A DNA stretch of 43,685 nucleotides from an uncultured Ruminococcus sp. (GTDB lineage Bacteria > Bacillota > Clostridia > Oscillospirales > Ruminococcaceae): the NCBI GenBank assembly GCA_937894495.1, contig CALCRR010000020.1:1-43685 (forward strand). The letters run 5' to 3'. A model generated the notes under the pieces. It did no database searches and had not been told where the DNA came from. It was given only the letters and a program-made list of their open reading frames with translations. How positions within the stretch are numbered: the first letter of the stretch is position 1; each line of letters opens with the position of its first letter. This document shows positions 25,601 through 35,156 of the stretch, piece by piece. The translations under genes were made by a program, and so were the position numbers.

Positions 25601-28600
25601 GTTACTGCCAAGAACAATTTTTTGTACAGCACTGCATTCTCCAAACATTCGAAATGCATTGGTCAAACTCGCAGTATTAAAGCTGCTTAAATCTATTTTT
25701 TTTGTTATACACTTATAAAACATCTGTTCTGCTGTTATGTTCAATGGAGTATTAAAATTATGCAGATCAATAACTAAGTTTTCTTTGTTTACAGCATTAA
25801 AGCCAACATCTGCAAACATTTGTTTTGTATTGGTAACGCTGTCTCCTTTGAAGCTGCTGACATTCAGGGTTTCAAGCTTTGTACAGCCACGGAACATATC
25901 CTCCATAGTAGTTACATTCTCTGTGTCGAACCCACTAAGATCAAGAGATATCAGAGAAGAACATTTTGAAAACATTCCGTTATAATTGTAACCTCCCATT
26001 ACTGTAACATTTGACGTATCAATATCATCCGGGAAATAAATGTATTGGAGCGCGCTGCTAGATTTGAACATAAGCCCCATGTTGGTAACTTTGCTGAAAT
26101 CAAATGGAGTAAGATCAATCTCTGTGAACGAAGCATTAGTCAGATTCTCAAACAAAGCATAACAATCCGGCGGCATATAGATAATATCCGCATCGCTCCA
26201 CCATTTTATTTTCTGGTCTGTTGTGTCATACCAGGCATAAAAGTTTCCCGTTTCATCGGAATAAGACTTATCAATGTAGGTAGTATTTGTATTTGTTTTT
26301 CTGTCAACTGTTACACCAGTCGGCAGATTTGCAGAACGTACAAAGCCTTTGATGTTGCTTCTGCCTTTATCGGTAATAAGCTTGCGCAGACCGGCAGTAC
26401 CTGACGACTGTATCGTCACCTTTATAGCCTCCGCCTCCGGCTTCTCCGTACTCAAATGCAAGGACGGAAAATTGTTGTCAACACCGCCAATCCATGACTT
26501 AACAATGGTCTTATCATCATCATAGACCTCATTGTTGCTCAGTCGCTGATAGAGTGCTGTATCGGCTGTTGCTGTGGTAAATTCGCCGTTTTCAAGTCTG
26601 ATATACTCCCATTCGCTCTTGCCGGACGGCAGCTCGATCACGAGCTTTTTGCCGTCTGTGCTTTTGACTACTTTGATAGTATACGCTGTCGTATTGGCTT
26701 CATAGTGTGTCGGAGGAGTTGTCTCTACCAATGTGTATGTTCCTTCGGGAAGATAGCTGAAAATATATCTGCCTGTACCGGAGGAGATACTTCCATTTAC
26801 GGTCTGAACCCATGAACTGCCATTCTTAATCCAGCTTGTAGATATGCCTTGTGCCGTCAGCTTCGGTATTGCATCATCAAGCAAGCTGCCTATGGAACTG
26901 TCCGCTGTCAGCGTAAAGGAAGCATCATCAAGCGTATCCCTTGTGATAGCATCGACCTTCTGCAAGGTCATTTCCGCTGTCGGAATATTTCTGATCTGAT
27001 ACTCCGTACCTGCATTGACCGCATTCTCACCAGTGATTTTGAATACCAAATCCCTTGTGCCTGAGCTTGTGACCTGATATTCATTGTTTACAGGGGGAAG
27101 ATAGCCGTCAGAAACGATTATTTCTTTCAGCGTATATGTGCCTTTTTCAATGTTCTTAAATACAACATTGCCGTTAGCATCGCTCTCCGCTTCTTTATTA
27201 TCATAAACAGTATTATAGATAGATGTACCGCTAAGTGTGAATTTTGTTCCGCTGATACCCTCGCCGCTGAGTGAATCGACCTTTCGGAATGACAGATCGC
27301 CGTGGTATCTCGGATCGTTTTTGATTGAGAAATTGCCGTTTTCATCTATCTCAATACCTTCATCATCAGAGCCATTGATAACAACATTGCCGTTCGTGTC
27401 TAATGTGAGCATTGGTGTGCCGTCCATTTTCAGGAATGTAAACATACCCTGTGGATCGACCATTACCGTCCTCGGAGTGGTATCAAGCTGATGATCGTCA
27501 TCGCTGATACTCTCAATCAGCTGATATGTTCCTCGCTCCAAATTCTTGAAAGTCACAACACCGTTGCCGTCAGATATAAGAGTTTCATTATAGGCTGTTC
27601 CATAATCAGAAATACCCGACAGATTAAAGGTCACGTTCGGTATTGTTTCATTTGTTTCAGAATCACGCTTTGAAAACTTGACTGTTCCGATCGTGCTGTA
27701 TTCGACCTGAGTATAATCGTAATGCGTATAGAAATAGGTATCTACGTTTGTGGTATCTAAAGTAGATGTAAAAGAACGGTATACGTTATTATAGGTTTTC
27801 GGTGGAGTAAGAAATACCCCGTTTGCTGCATCGGGTGTTCCGCTTACGCTGACAGTATCAGGTGCTTTCATTTTTACCGTAAAGGATAAGCTCTCTCCCT
27901 TCGGAAGTGTGAAGTTTTCTCCCGTGTACACGATAAATGCAGTAACCTCAGACAAATCAACATTTGTAGGTGATTTCCAATTATCAGCAACAATCCAATT
28001 GGCAGCAATCGAATTATAAGCTGCTATATCATCATCTGAAAGACCTGCGGTTGTTGCCGCTGCCGTAGCCTTGCTCTCTAAACCAAGAATTTTGTAGAGA
28101 ATATACTTTCTGTCTCCAACTTCTGAATATTGCTCGTTGTCAAGGTTAACGGGGGCACTTCCTTTATATAGGATAAGTTTCAAATCATCTTTATAGGTTT
28201 CACCCATTTTATCCTCAATACCTTGAAGATCAAATGAAACAATCGTACCGTTCCAGTCACGGTCATGGTTTAGACCTGAGTTGATCGTTGTACCATCCAC
28301 GGTTCTGTAATTTTCAACCGAATCCAGTATAGCTATATCCGTTGCCTTTGTCGAGGAATCGTTCTGCATACGAATGCTGTAAGTATAGGTTTCGCCATTA
28401 TGAACAACTCCTGTTTTTCTGTAAGTAGGGTCATTCTGAGTAGCGACTTTCTTATAGATACCCGATGATGTGGGGAAAAGTGCAAGAATATCCTCAGTTG
28501 CTTCTGCATAGATAAATCTTTTCGCTGTACCATTGTCAGGGTCAAGCCCTTTGATATATGCAGACATTGATACGGCATAATTACCGCCGTCATCAGGATA

Positions 28601-31384
28601 ACCGTCACCAATATCAGCATTGCCTGTCTGATAAGCGACTGTATTCAGTGCAAAAGAGCCGTAATCCTGAATATCCTCGTGAGAATGTACAGTAACATAT
28701 GTTACTGTATAGGACGAATTACAGGGCGCATTGATCTTGATAACAAGCAGCTTCTTTCCTGAACCGTTGTAATCGTCTATCCTGTCAAGGACTTCAAATG
28801 AAGAAGGTGGGAGTGCTGTTGTATTTGCATCAACATCGCCGGCTGCATCAACATAGACATTCACGCTGCCCTCGATAATATCGCTGTGTGAGGGGAGAAG
28901 ATCATAGAAAATACCGGACTGCTGGGCTACGGGAACATTATTTTCCAATCTGCCGTTTACCTCAACTCCATCAGCGGTCTCGGCAATCTTCGACTGCCAC
29001 GCAAGCTCATATTGACCTGCCAGCGTATCATTACGGCTGCGATAGGTCTTGCCGTCCTGCCCTGTGATATATGTTTTCTCACCGAGGGCTTTTTTACTGA
29101 TACTCGATGTTCTGATAATGTCAGCAATATAATCTATACCTGTCCTATCAGTATTCAAAAGCTCTGTGTCGTCATTTTTTACTGTCCAGTTACAGGTGTT
29201 GTTTATAGCTATTTTCTGTTCTTTGGTTGTAGGATTATCGACTATCTCCTGAACAACAGGCGTTACAGTTTCCGAAGCCTTCAGCGTTATGCTCGGTTTG
29301 GTAGTTAATTCAACATAAAAGTATTTATTTGAAGTTGCTATCTGATAGCCTGTAATATTGGCATCATCGGCAAAAGTAATATTTCCTGCTGTCAGCGAGC
29401 TTACAAGAGACGTATCCGTTGTGGTGGGAGTATCCGTCAGGACATTGTAGCTTCCGACAGGCAAAGGTGTGGCAGAACCGTCTTTGTAAACATAGAAATA
29501 AAGGATATTCTGACTTTCATCATTGATGTATTCGTTATCTTTTCCTGCGCTGAACTCCATATTATCGGCATCATAGACATATTGCCTTACAAGATACTCA
29601 TAGCTTACGCTGTCAATTTTATAATCGTCTTTTCCAAGAGATGTTACAGCAGATGAATCATTCACATCAGCTAAACTGAATGTTTTATCATCAAAAATGT
29701 AATCAAGAGATTTCTGACCGTAATAGTGGTCTGCTATATCCTGAGCTACAATCCGCTGCATATTCAGGACGGAAAGCGGAGTGACATAGCTGCCGCTGAT
29801 ATTCTGGCTCTCACCATTCAAAGTGTAAGACGAAGCATCAGAAGTTGTGAAAACATAAGTCCTGTCACCTGCTACAATAGTGACAGTACCATCGCCATTA
29901 TCTGTGGTCACCAATGCTGTGATTTCATTGTTCAGATCGGTAATTGTTTTGCCATAAGCGTGGGCTGTTGATTTTGTTTCGTATTGAAGCCCTGAAACCA
30001 TTTCACCGTCAGATGTCAGATTGTTCATCGTATAGCTTGAAATATTAGTTTTATTGGAGACACGGTTCTTTCCGTTATTATAAAGTCCCCATTTATCAGC
30101 AGTAAAGCCAACATCTAAAGGAAACCATTCAGGGTCTTTTATTTCATACTGAAAAGCAGCGTTACCGGACTTTAAGGTAGAACTGTCCTGTCCGTCGGAA
30201 GGAGTGAGCGTAACGGTAACATCGTTTGAAGCTGTATAGACCGCAGGCTTACTATGACTCTCCAAGTCCTCAACATCGGACTTGCTGTATCTTGTCAGAA
30301 CATAGTCCGTCCTTTTGCCCGATGCCGTAAGTCCTGTTATTTCGCAGTTTGAGAGTGCTGTATCCTGAAAGAACCGGCTTCCCATTTTTACTGCTACTAC
30401 TTCACCAGTAATAGTGTGAGGTGTTCCGTCAGCATCATTTCCGGTGAGGTTTGAAGTAACATCTGATAATTCCAAAGAATATCTCTGTGTTACATCAGAA
30501 ATGTCAGAGGATACAGACCAGACAACATATTTATAATCTTCGTCAAGATCACTTGAAAGTCCCATTTTTGTTTTTGCTTCATCAGCATCAATCAGCACCG
30601 CATCAGCTTTCTTGACGGTATTGGTGATTTTTGCTCCTGTGTCAACGTATACTGGAATCTCTCTTGTAGTTTGTTTAAGCGGCTCAGATGAACCCGTGCC
30701 GTTTGTACCTTTCTCCCATGTTGCAATCTCAACCTTTGCTTTGAAAGGTTCGGAAGCTCCCAGATCCTGATATTCCCAAGTGTTTTTGTCCATTACATAA
30801 GCAACAGGAAATTCGTACACTACACCAGCAGAGACGGGAGCTATATTATATATAATATATTCCGCACTTATTGCATCATAATCATATACAAACTGATGAT
30901 CAGTTGCATAAACTTTTACACCATTTACTATCTTGTATTCTATCTGATCTATTTTCGGCACAGGCATTTCAACAGTATCAGTTTCACCAGAAGCGGAACT
31001 GCCATTGCTGAATTTTAGAATATGCTCAGGGATACGAATTTTTATAAACCCTTCCTCTGTCATTTCTCCGTTATCGCTATTTCCCTCGCCGGAGATTGAC
31101 AGCTTGATATTGTAAACAAATTTATGTCCAGCATTTGAGCTGTCAGCCTGCCATACATATACGCCGTCTAAACTCGATTGTCCTCCGCTTGCAGGATCAT
31201 CGGGCGAATATGTGCTGTAATAATCTGCACCTGCCTTTAAGTCAATATCAAATATATTTATAGTATGTGCCGCTTCTGCACTTGCAGTAAGCGGCGTAAA
31301 AGGCATAATATTGCTTGTCATCATAGCGATTGCAGACAATCCGCTGACAACTCGCTTTATAATGCCATTAAATTTATTCTTCAT
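22622..31384 (-). CDS. Giant sortase-anchored pilus adhesin (CnaB and DUF285 domains)
   Basis: 2,920 residues. A signal peptide occupies 1-38 (ends TASAEA). A long N-terminal adhesin-like region is followed by SpaA/CnaB-type domains starting near 1230 (GTVKFSKRDS), 1360 (GDLSFRKVDS) and 1470 (AEMTLQKVDA), each ending in a conserved GTYxLxE segment that can form isopeptide bonds. At about 1715-2005 lie DUF285/BspA-like repeats (NVTTMEDMFRGCTKLETLNV pattern). More pilin-type domains start near 2256 (NLELSKILTG), 2378 and 2745 (FELSISKLVTG). The C-terminus has a VVPTG sorting motif, membrane helix and RRKEK tail. It probably sits at the pilus tip and binds a host or food ligand. The start overlaps the minor pilin gene by 11 bases. 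Confidence 0.9.
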   Translation of the reverse strand: MKNKFNGIIKRVVSGLSAIAMMTSNIMPFTPLTASAEAAHTINIFDIDLKAGADYYSTYSPDDPASGGQSSLDGVYVWQADSSNAGHKFVYNIKLSISGEGNSDNGEMTEEGFIKIRIPEHILKFSNGSSASGETDTVEMPVPKIDQIEYKIVNGVKVYATDHQFVYDYDAISAEYIIYNIAPVSAGVVYEFPVAYVMDKNTWEYQDLGASEPFKAKVEIATWEKGTNGTGSSEPLKQTTREIPVYVDTGAKITNTVKKADAVLIDADEAKTKMGLSSDLDEDYKYVVWSVSSDISDVTQRYSLELSDVTSNLTGNDADGTPHTITGEVVAVKMGSRFFQDTALSNCEITGLTASGKRTDYVLTRYSKSDVEDLESHSKPAVYTASNDVTVTLTPSDGQDSSTLKSGNAAFQYEIKDPEWFPLDVGFTADKWGLYNNGKNRVSNKTNISSYTMNNLTSDGEMVSGLQYETKSTAHAYGKTITDLNNEITALVTTDNGDGTVTIVAGDRTYVFTTSDASSYTLNGESQNISGSYVTPLSVLNMQRIVAQDIADHYYGQKSLDYIFDDKTFSLADVNDSSAVTSLGKDDYKIDSVSYEYLVRQYVYDADNMEFSAGKDNEYINDESQNILYFYVYKDGSATPLPVGSYNVLTDTPTTTDTSLVSSLTAGNITFADDANITGYQIATSNKYFYVELTTKPSITLKASETVTPVVQEIVDNPTTKEQKIAINNTCNWTVKNDDTELLNTDRTGIDYIADIIRTSSISKKALGEKTYITGQDGKTYRSRNDTLAGQYELAWQSKIAETADGVEVNGRLENNVPVAQQSGIFYDLLPSHSDIIEGSVNVYVDAAGDVDANTTALPPSSFEVLDRIDDYNGSGKKLLVIKINAPCNSSYTVTYVTVHSHEDIQDYGSFALNTVAYQTGNADIGDGYPDDGGNYAVSMSAYIKGLDPDNGTAKRFIYAEATEDILALFPTSSGIYKKVATQNDPTYRKTGVVHNGETYTYSIRMQNDSSTKATDIAILDSVENYRTVDGTTINSGLNHDRDWNGTIVSFDLQGIEDKMGETYKDDLKLILYKGSAPVNLDNEQYSEVGDRKYILYKILGLESKATAAATTAGLSDDDIAAYNSIAANWIVADNWKSPTNVDLSEVTAFIVYTGENFTLPKGESLSFTVKMKAPDTVSVSGTPDAANGVFLTPPKTYNNVYRSFTSTLDTTNVDTYFYTHYDYTQVEYSTIGTVKFSKRDSETNETIPNVTFNLSGISDYGTAYNETLISDGNGVVTFKNLERGTYQLIESISDDDHQLDTTPRTVMVDPQGMFTFLKMDGTPMLTLDTNGNVVINGSDDEGIEIDENGNFSIKNDPRYHGDLSFRKVDSLSGEGISGTKFTLSGTSIYNTVYDNKEAESDANGNVVFKNIEKGTYTLKEIIVSDGYLPPVNNEYQVTSSGTRDLVFKITGENAVNAGTEYQIRNIPTAEMTLQKVDAITRDTLDDASFTLTADSSIGSLLDDAIPKLTAQGISTSWIKNGSSWVQTVNGSISSGTGRYIFSYLPEGTYTLVETTPPTHYEANTTAYTIKVVKSTDGKKLVIELPSGKSEWEYIRLENGEFTTATADTALYQRLSNNEVYDDDKTIVKSWIGGVDNNFPSLHLSTEKPEAEAIKVTIQSSGTAGLRKLITDKGRSNIKGFVRSANLPTGVTVDRKTNTNTTYIDKSYSDETGNFYAWYDTTDQKIKWWSDADIIYMPPDCYALFENLTNASFTEIDLTPFDFSKVTNMGLMFKSSSALQYIYFPDDIDTSNVTVMGGYNYNGMFSKCSSLISLDLSGFDTENVTTMEDMFRGCTKLETLNVSSFKGDSVTNTKQMFADVGFNAVNKENLVIDLHNFNTPLNITAEQMFYKCITKKIDLSSFNTASLTNAFRMFGECSAVQKIVLGSNFKLESASNIASLFEKCSNLTDLQGEEYIVASNATSIYSMFLGNSVQTIDISALNPQSAVTMYDMFKDCPNLTTIYVNGDNWDPDTIKTHATNTNNFFKNSPNIVGGNGTTNKWNNSATGFDAARVDGKDGKEGLFTDIADKPTTLTTANAPLSLNYSTAGKTVSKALSFKSLSLASSSETTYPNFTKIGDAQQTENTTATADDVGKTSFTFEYVTANTAVPTGVTEYEVDETIYMTVSQVAQDGGTYYTVSQKYKYDGTVKAKWSEVSDTAPTQWKCEMQVFDADDDFFAWEDTVTGYTSTADENNPVKTVGKNDKPVITNAKTGTEVGNLELSKILTGSKQKFSKDTFTFKVTMWTDSTKTTKYTMLPFDSNGEALFDVIPNADDDDKVIIKGIPANYVYEVEEVGINGETSGLNGEYTVSSSTGLSGTITANDTETAEITNAISTADLSLTKNVVLKKNTATTPDTYTEVTDTSDTDYSEWKNEDFTFTVTFENLVVGQEYSYTINNIPQYVVVNGSPVEDKIVGNDKSAETVKTFTIKGGQAVVFKDIPIGTKYTIVETSSFDDTEAITYTTENNKGTLKSTGEQTLSAADAVTFTNTKQIDETLIPEYVEVTVNKKWYSESSLEVQWLKNASGKAVKFRWDDTANDYVEDDENGAYIPYTMGDGGATKNYLTNYPSFLKVYLGRALAVPRTETEGGVQVTKYTYLDVVPGYTSASLNVKGDWSSTFSDLEKYGEIVEYDTATGNYVTRQYSYVYFVSEVVPIGFSNVTGNNTDSIPDDTKDVKTKIGIDEYFVATGVNDELEFTLKNKEDETFELSISKLVTGNLGNKAKDFTFEIEFTQSDGTPLVGTGFTMQFTDLYDSTYVRNRTYTLENGKLNVDLPHGKKVSFLSLPAGTSYKITEINGDGYEIHSGTYSGDALSVDVSTLTGGVIQSDTLTADTSYLYVNNLTGVVPTGISLAVTATTIIFTLISGCVIYFLILRRKEKTTQ

Positions 31385-32171
31385 TCTTATCTTCCTCCTC
31401 GTTGTTATCCCGTTTGAAAAGGAATGTAGAAATTGCTATCAAAATGGAAGAAAGCATAAGCATTCTAATCGTATGGGCAGGAAAGCTGTCTCCGGTCAGA
31501 ACGCTGTCAATAAATCCTGTAATCGGATTTCCTGTGTTATCGGATTTTGAGGTAGTTACAGCAGTTGTAGTCGTTACTGCTGTAGTCACTTTCGTTGTCG
31601 TGCTTTCGGAATCGTCCGTAGATGTGTCCGAGGAACTATCCGTATCAGTCGTTGTGACAGTAGTTTCTGTCGGAACGGAATCCGTAGTAGTTGTGGTGAC
31701 AATATCCGTTTCAGCTTCAACAGCGTTCTCAAATTCTATTTTATCGGGCTTTTCGTCTTTTCCCTCGATCTTAGCGACAACCGCATATTTCAGCGTGTTA
31801 TCTGAAACGTCCTCAACAAATACTGTTACGTCATAAATATTCTTGTCATACTTAATATCAGGCTCATTGCCCTCTTTTTCATAGACCTTGTACACGAATG
31901 TACCCGGCTCATCAATATCTATTTCAAACTTTCCCGTCCCGTTCTCAGTGATTTCGAGAATATCGGATTTCGGAATAGGAGAAGTATTGTTTTCGGCTTC
32001 AATAATGATTTGATAAATATGTGTCTTGCCGTCCGGTATCTCCAGACAGGTGACGGGTATCTCTGCTTCAAGCGTTACATACGCCAAAGCCTTTATCTCC
32101 AAAAAAGGAAAAACAAAACAGGAGAGCAAGCATACTGCCATAAGGCTTATCAAACTCCTTATTTTTCTCAT
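31374..32171 (-). CDS. Minor (basal) pilin, FctB-like
   Basis: 265 residues. A signal peptide (SLMAVCLLSCFVFPFLEIKA) is followed by one Spy0128-like domain (GTFVYKVYEKEG, KYDKNIYDVTVFVED) and a Thr/Ser-rich stalk of about 60 residues likely to span the wall. The end has VLTGD, a hydrophobic helix and a charged tail. VLTGD is a possible non-standard sorting motif. The size and stalk resemble basal pilins that tether the fibre. GAGGAG precedes the ATG. Confidence 0.75.
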   Translation of the reverse strand: MRKIRSLISLMAVCLLSCFVFPFLEIKALAYVTLEAEIPVTCLEIPDGKTHIYQIIIEAENNTSPIPKSDILEITENGTGKFEIDIDEPGTFVYKVYEKEGNEPDIKYDKNIYDVTVFVEDVSDNTLKYAVVAKIEGKDEKPDKIEFENAVEAETDIVTTTTTDSVPTETTVTTTDTDSSSDTSTDDSESTTTKVTTAVTTTTAVTTSKSDNTGNPITGFIDSVLTGDSFPAHTIRMLMLSSILIAISTFLFKRDNNEEEDKNEE

Positions 32172-32195
32172 AAACTCACTCTCCTCATAATGTTT

Positions 32196-32888
32196 TCAAT
32201 CAATATAGCAGAATACAAGTGTCCTCGTCACGGAGTCACCCTCCGCACAGGTGGACAGCGCAAGGATACGCTTACCTGCATCTGCCGTGTAAGTCTCGCA
32301 ATGTTCCTTGATAAACTGCCGTATATCGCCCTTGCCGGGGTCAAATACAGCTTCGTCCTTTGCACTCGCCCTCATGCTTGCGAATACAGTAAGTTCGTAG
32401 GTCTTTTCGGCATTTTTGCCTACCATTAGTGTACCCGATGAATGACTGTTCAGATAGGACGCATCTAAGAAATCGTCCAGAGCGCCGAACATTCGCCCAT
32501 ACTCCATGTGGTGTCCGTATATCAGCGAATAATCATCGGAGAAATCAGGAGCATTTCTGCTGTCGAGAAAAATGCTCCCCGAAAGGGAATACTTCCCGAA
32601 AGGATCGGTGTTGAGGTACTTCACATTGTCATTGCCCTGCATGACGGGATAATCAATGTTCGTGCCGTCAATGGTGATCCAAGCGACCATATCATCGGAT
32701 ATGGGGGAATCCTCCTGCACGGCTGCATTCTGAACGGGCTTGTATTTGGCTATATCATCGCCGAGTGTGTGACTGTACACATAATAATTGTCGTACATAC
32801 ACCACATCACGACCAGCAGCACAAGCACCAGCACGATCATAACGAGCCGCTCATAGAGGATATTCATTGTTTTCCAAAATTTCAGCAA
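32196..32888 (-). CDS. Class B pilus sortase
   Basis: 230 residues from TTG 32888 (ATG 32867 is an alternative; neither has a strong ribosome site). An N-terminal membrane helix at 15-31 is followed by a sortase fold with YGHHM (His126), LSTC (Cys214) and the catalytic Arg222 in TRTLVF. The layout (GDDIAKYKPVQ, then DGTNIDYPVMQG and SGSIFLDSRN) matches class B pilus-type sortases, which polymerize pilins through (I/V)PTG-type motifs as seen in both the backbone and adhesin. Only six bases separate it from the backbone pilin gene. Confidence 0.9.
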   Translation of the reverse strand: MLKFWKTMNILYERLVMIVLVLVLLVVMWCMYDNYYVYSHTLGDDIAKYKPVQNAAVQEDSPISDDMVAWITIDGTNIDYPVMQGNDNVKYLNTDPFGKYSLSGSIFLDSRNAPDFSDDYSLIYGHHMEYGRMFGALDDFLDASYLNSHSSGTLMVGKNAEKTYELTVFASMRASAKDEAVFDPGKGDIRQFIKEHCETYTADAGKRILALSTCAEGDSVTRTLVFCYID

Positions 32889-32894
32889 GGCTGA

Positions 32895-34544
32895 TTATTC
32901 TTCCTCGGCTTCTCTGCGCTTGTTTTTGATAAGCAGATAAGCGATACCGCCGATCACAACAATGCCAACTCCGGCAGGTGCGGCAACGGAAAGGAGAATG
33001 CCGGTGGGGATAGTGCCGGTTTTATCATTAGAAAACTTAGCTTCCGCATCACCGTGCAGATAGGAATCAGTCACGGCATTATTAGAGATAGCCAATGCTG
33101 TACCACTCCATGTTCCACCGCTTTCCGAATCAGCTGTAATAGTATCAACACCACCAGCAGTATAAGAAGCAGTATAATCTTCAGGCACTTCTGTGATAGT
33201 GTAGTTTATACCATTAGGTAAGCCTGTGATTGTCACAAACTGATCATGTTGCAGATACAGATCAATACCTGTTCTAAGCTGAGCAGCCGTAAAGCTGAAA
33301 GTTCCATCACTATTAGCTGTTTGTGTGTTTGCAGTTCCAATTGTGCCGTTCGTATAATCTGTTGCTGAATTGGGCTTGTCAGTACCTGTTAAAGTTCTGC
33401 TATAGTTCGTCTTTTCTGTATCCTGACTAATGTAAAACACAGAATCATCGGGAAGATTGGTAGCAGAAGTTGTTGTTTTAAGTGTGAACTTGAAGTACTT
33501 ATCCTTTGAACCCTGATTACCAGTTACGGTTTTGCTGATCTTAAGTTCATTGGTATGATACTCATTCTTAAAGCCGACAGACTTTGTTGCTATGGTTCCT
33601 GTATTTTCTTCTGCTATCGTAGCCTCCGCACCATTCTGGAATCCCTTTGTAGCAGAGAAAGCAGTACCATCTTCAAGAGTTCCTTCGGGAGTTGAGCCTG
33701 CTGACTTAACGCCGCTTACAGGTGCGCCCTTTACCTCGCCAACGTACATTACATAACCTTCAATACGAAGCTGAGGAACAAGAGTATACACATAACTTCC
33801 TTCATCACCAGATCTCGTATAATACGAAGCATCTGCAACATACACATCGAGAGTTCTCTTATCATTAGTATCATTTGTTACACCAGTGTTAGGCGAACTT
33901 GCAGTAGTTGTCTCAGTTAAGGTGTAACGATAAACGCCCGGCTCAGTGAAACCGCAGTGAGAGAAATCAAGCTGAATTTCCTTTTCAGCATAATAAGTGT
34001 TATCTCCACCCTTAGAAATAACAACCTTATCAGTCGTAGTTGAAAGAGCTGTTGTACTGGTAATTTGCGCATCGGTTACGCCGGTTGTTACTCTATTTGC
34101 GGCATATGCAATTGTATCACTTGAAGTCTGAGTTGTAGATGACGTTTCAGCAGTAGAGAAAGCATTAGATGATACAGTCATATCGTTCCAGACGATCTTA
34201 TCATAACCAACACCCGCAAAAACCTGTAAGTGTGTTGCATCACCTTCGAGAGCATTTCCAGCACTTGCAGTAATTGTGAAACTGCACTGAGGAATAGTTG
34301 CATCATCATCTACTTCCAACACCTTTTTTAATACGGTAGTATTTACAGAAGCCGGAATTGCAGATACTGCTGTGCCTTTATTATCAGCGTACTTGTCATC
34401 TGCATTAGCCGCAATATCTGTGCTATTCAGTGTACCTGTTCCATAGGTATTTGCCGCACTCGCTCCCAACGGCATAGCAACCGCCATAGAAGCGATCATT
34501 GCCAGCGAAGCCACGCCGGCTGCGATACGTTTCGTTCTTTTCAT
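32895..34544 (-). CDS. Backbone pilin, Spy0128-type
   Basis: 549 residues with a signal peptide (MKRTKRIAAGVASLAMIASM, ending GASAA). At least two Spy0128-like domains are visible, the first with FSHCGFTEPGVYRYTLTET and TLDVYVAD, the second starting ELKISKTVTGNQGSK and ending YTITEVPEDY. The acceptor lysines and ITE/TET glutamates fit internal isopeptide bonds. The C-terminus has a TIPTG motif, a hydrophobic helix and NKRREAEEE. It is probably the repeating shaft subunit. AGGAGG precedes the ATG. Confidence 0.88.
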   Translation of the reverse strand: MKRTKRIAAGVASLAMIASMAVAMPLGASAANTYGTGTLNSTDIAANADDKYADNKGTAVSAIPASVNTTVLKKVLEVDDDATIPQCSFTITASAGNALEGDATHLQVFAGVGYDKIVWNDMTVSSNAFSTAETSSTTQTSSDTIAYAANRVTTGVTDAQITSTTALSTTTDKVVISKGGDNTYYAEKEIQLDFSHCGFTEPGVYRYTLTETTTASSPNTGVTNDTNDKRTLDVYVADASYYTRSGDEGSYVYTLVPQLRIEGYVMYVGEVKGAPVSGVKSAGSTPEGTLEDGTAFSATKGFQNGAEATIAEENTGTIATKSVGFKNEYHTNELKISKTVTGNQGSKDKYFKFTLKTTTSATNLPDDSVFYISQDTEKTNYSRTLTGTDKPNSATDYTNGTIGTANTQTANSDGTFSFTAAQLRTGIDLYLQHDQFVTITGLPNGINYTITEVPEDYTASYTAGGVDTITADSESGGTWSGTALAISNNAVTDSYLHGDAEAKFSNDKTGTIPTGILLSVAAPAGVGIVVIGGIAYLLIKNKRREAEEE

Positions 34545-34573
34545 TAAAAATTCCTCCTGTGTGAAAATAGGGT

Positions 34574-35125
34574 CTATATGCCGCGTCTCCGCATAACGAA
34601 TACTACCTTGCCCTGTACATCGTCAAGACCGATACCGCCGAATGTCCGGCTGTCCGATATGTCGCTGCGGTAGTCATTCAGCACGAAAACGCAGTTTTCT
34701 GAAACTGTGTAAGGGAACGTGATACTTGCTCCCTCTGAGGTGGTGGGGTACAGCGTATCCTCAAAAATGCCGTAACCGTTCACGGTCACATAGTCGGATC
34801 TGATGTCCACGCTGTCACCCTCGGCTGCGATGACCCGTCCGAACCTGATTTCTCCGTTCACCGTATAGGCTATCACATCGCCCTGTACGGGCTTATCGAG
34901 CCGATATGTGATACAGAGATCGCCGTCCTTGATCATCGGGTAAGCCGAATTGTCGTGGCAGACAAACACGCCTGCAATCCAGTAAAGCAGCACCCACAGG
35001 GCAATTGCAGTTATTGCCGCCTTTATAAAGAAAGAGATCGCATAGCTTTTAGCCGTCCGCTTTTTCTTCGGCTTTTTGGGCGGTGTCGGTTTGGTGACTT
35101 CACTCACGCTGTCACCCATAGGCAT
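34574..35125 (-). CDS. Pilus-associated signal peptidase I-like protein
   Basis: 183 residues from ATG 35125 (GTG 35128 and ATG 35119 are alternatives behind the same AAAGGAG). A basic Pro/Lys-rich head and one membrane helix (30-50) lead to the box B Ser60 in NSAYPMIKDGD. The general base Lys expected before RV in box D is Gly95 (IRFGRVIAAEGD), while the late box E (LNDYRSDISDSR) is kept. Non-canonical signal peptidases lacking Ser and Lys act as chaperones in streptococcal FctA pili, so this one may assist assembly rather than cleave. It is 29 bases upstream of the backbone pilin. Confidence 0.82.
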   Translation of the reverse strand: MPMGDSVSEVTKPTPPKKPKKKRTAKSYAISFFIKAAITAIALWVLLYWIAGVFVCHDNSAYPMIKDGDLCITYRLDKPVQGDVIAYTVNGEIRFGRVIAAEGDSVDIRSDYVTVNGYGIFEDTLYPTTSEGASITFPYTVSENCVFVLNDYRSDISDSRTFGGIGLDDVQGKVVFVMRRRGI

Positions 35126-35156
35126 CACGCTCCTTTGTCGGATAGGTGTTTACATT

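Noticed and set aside
31402..31836. Val/Ser-rich 144-codon frame on the + strand
   Set aside because: Antisense of the Thr-rich stalk of the minor pilin, which naturally gives a long Val-rich shadow.
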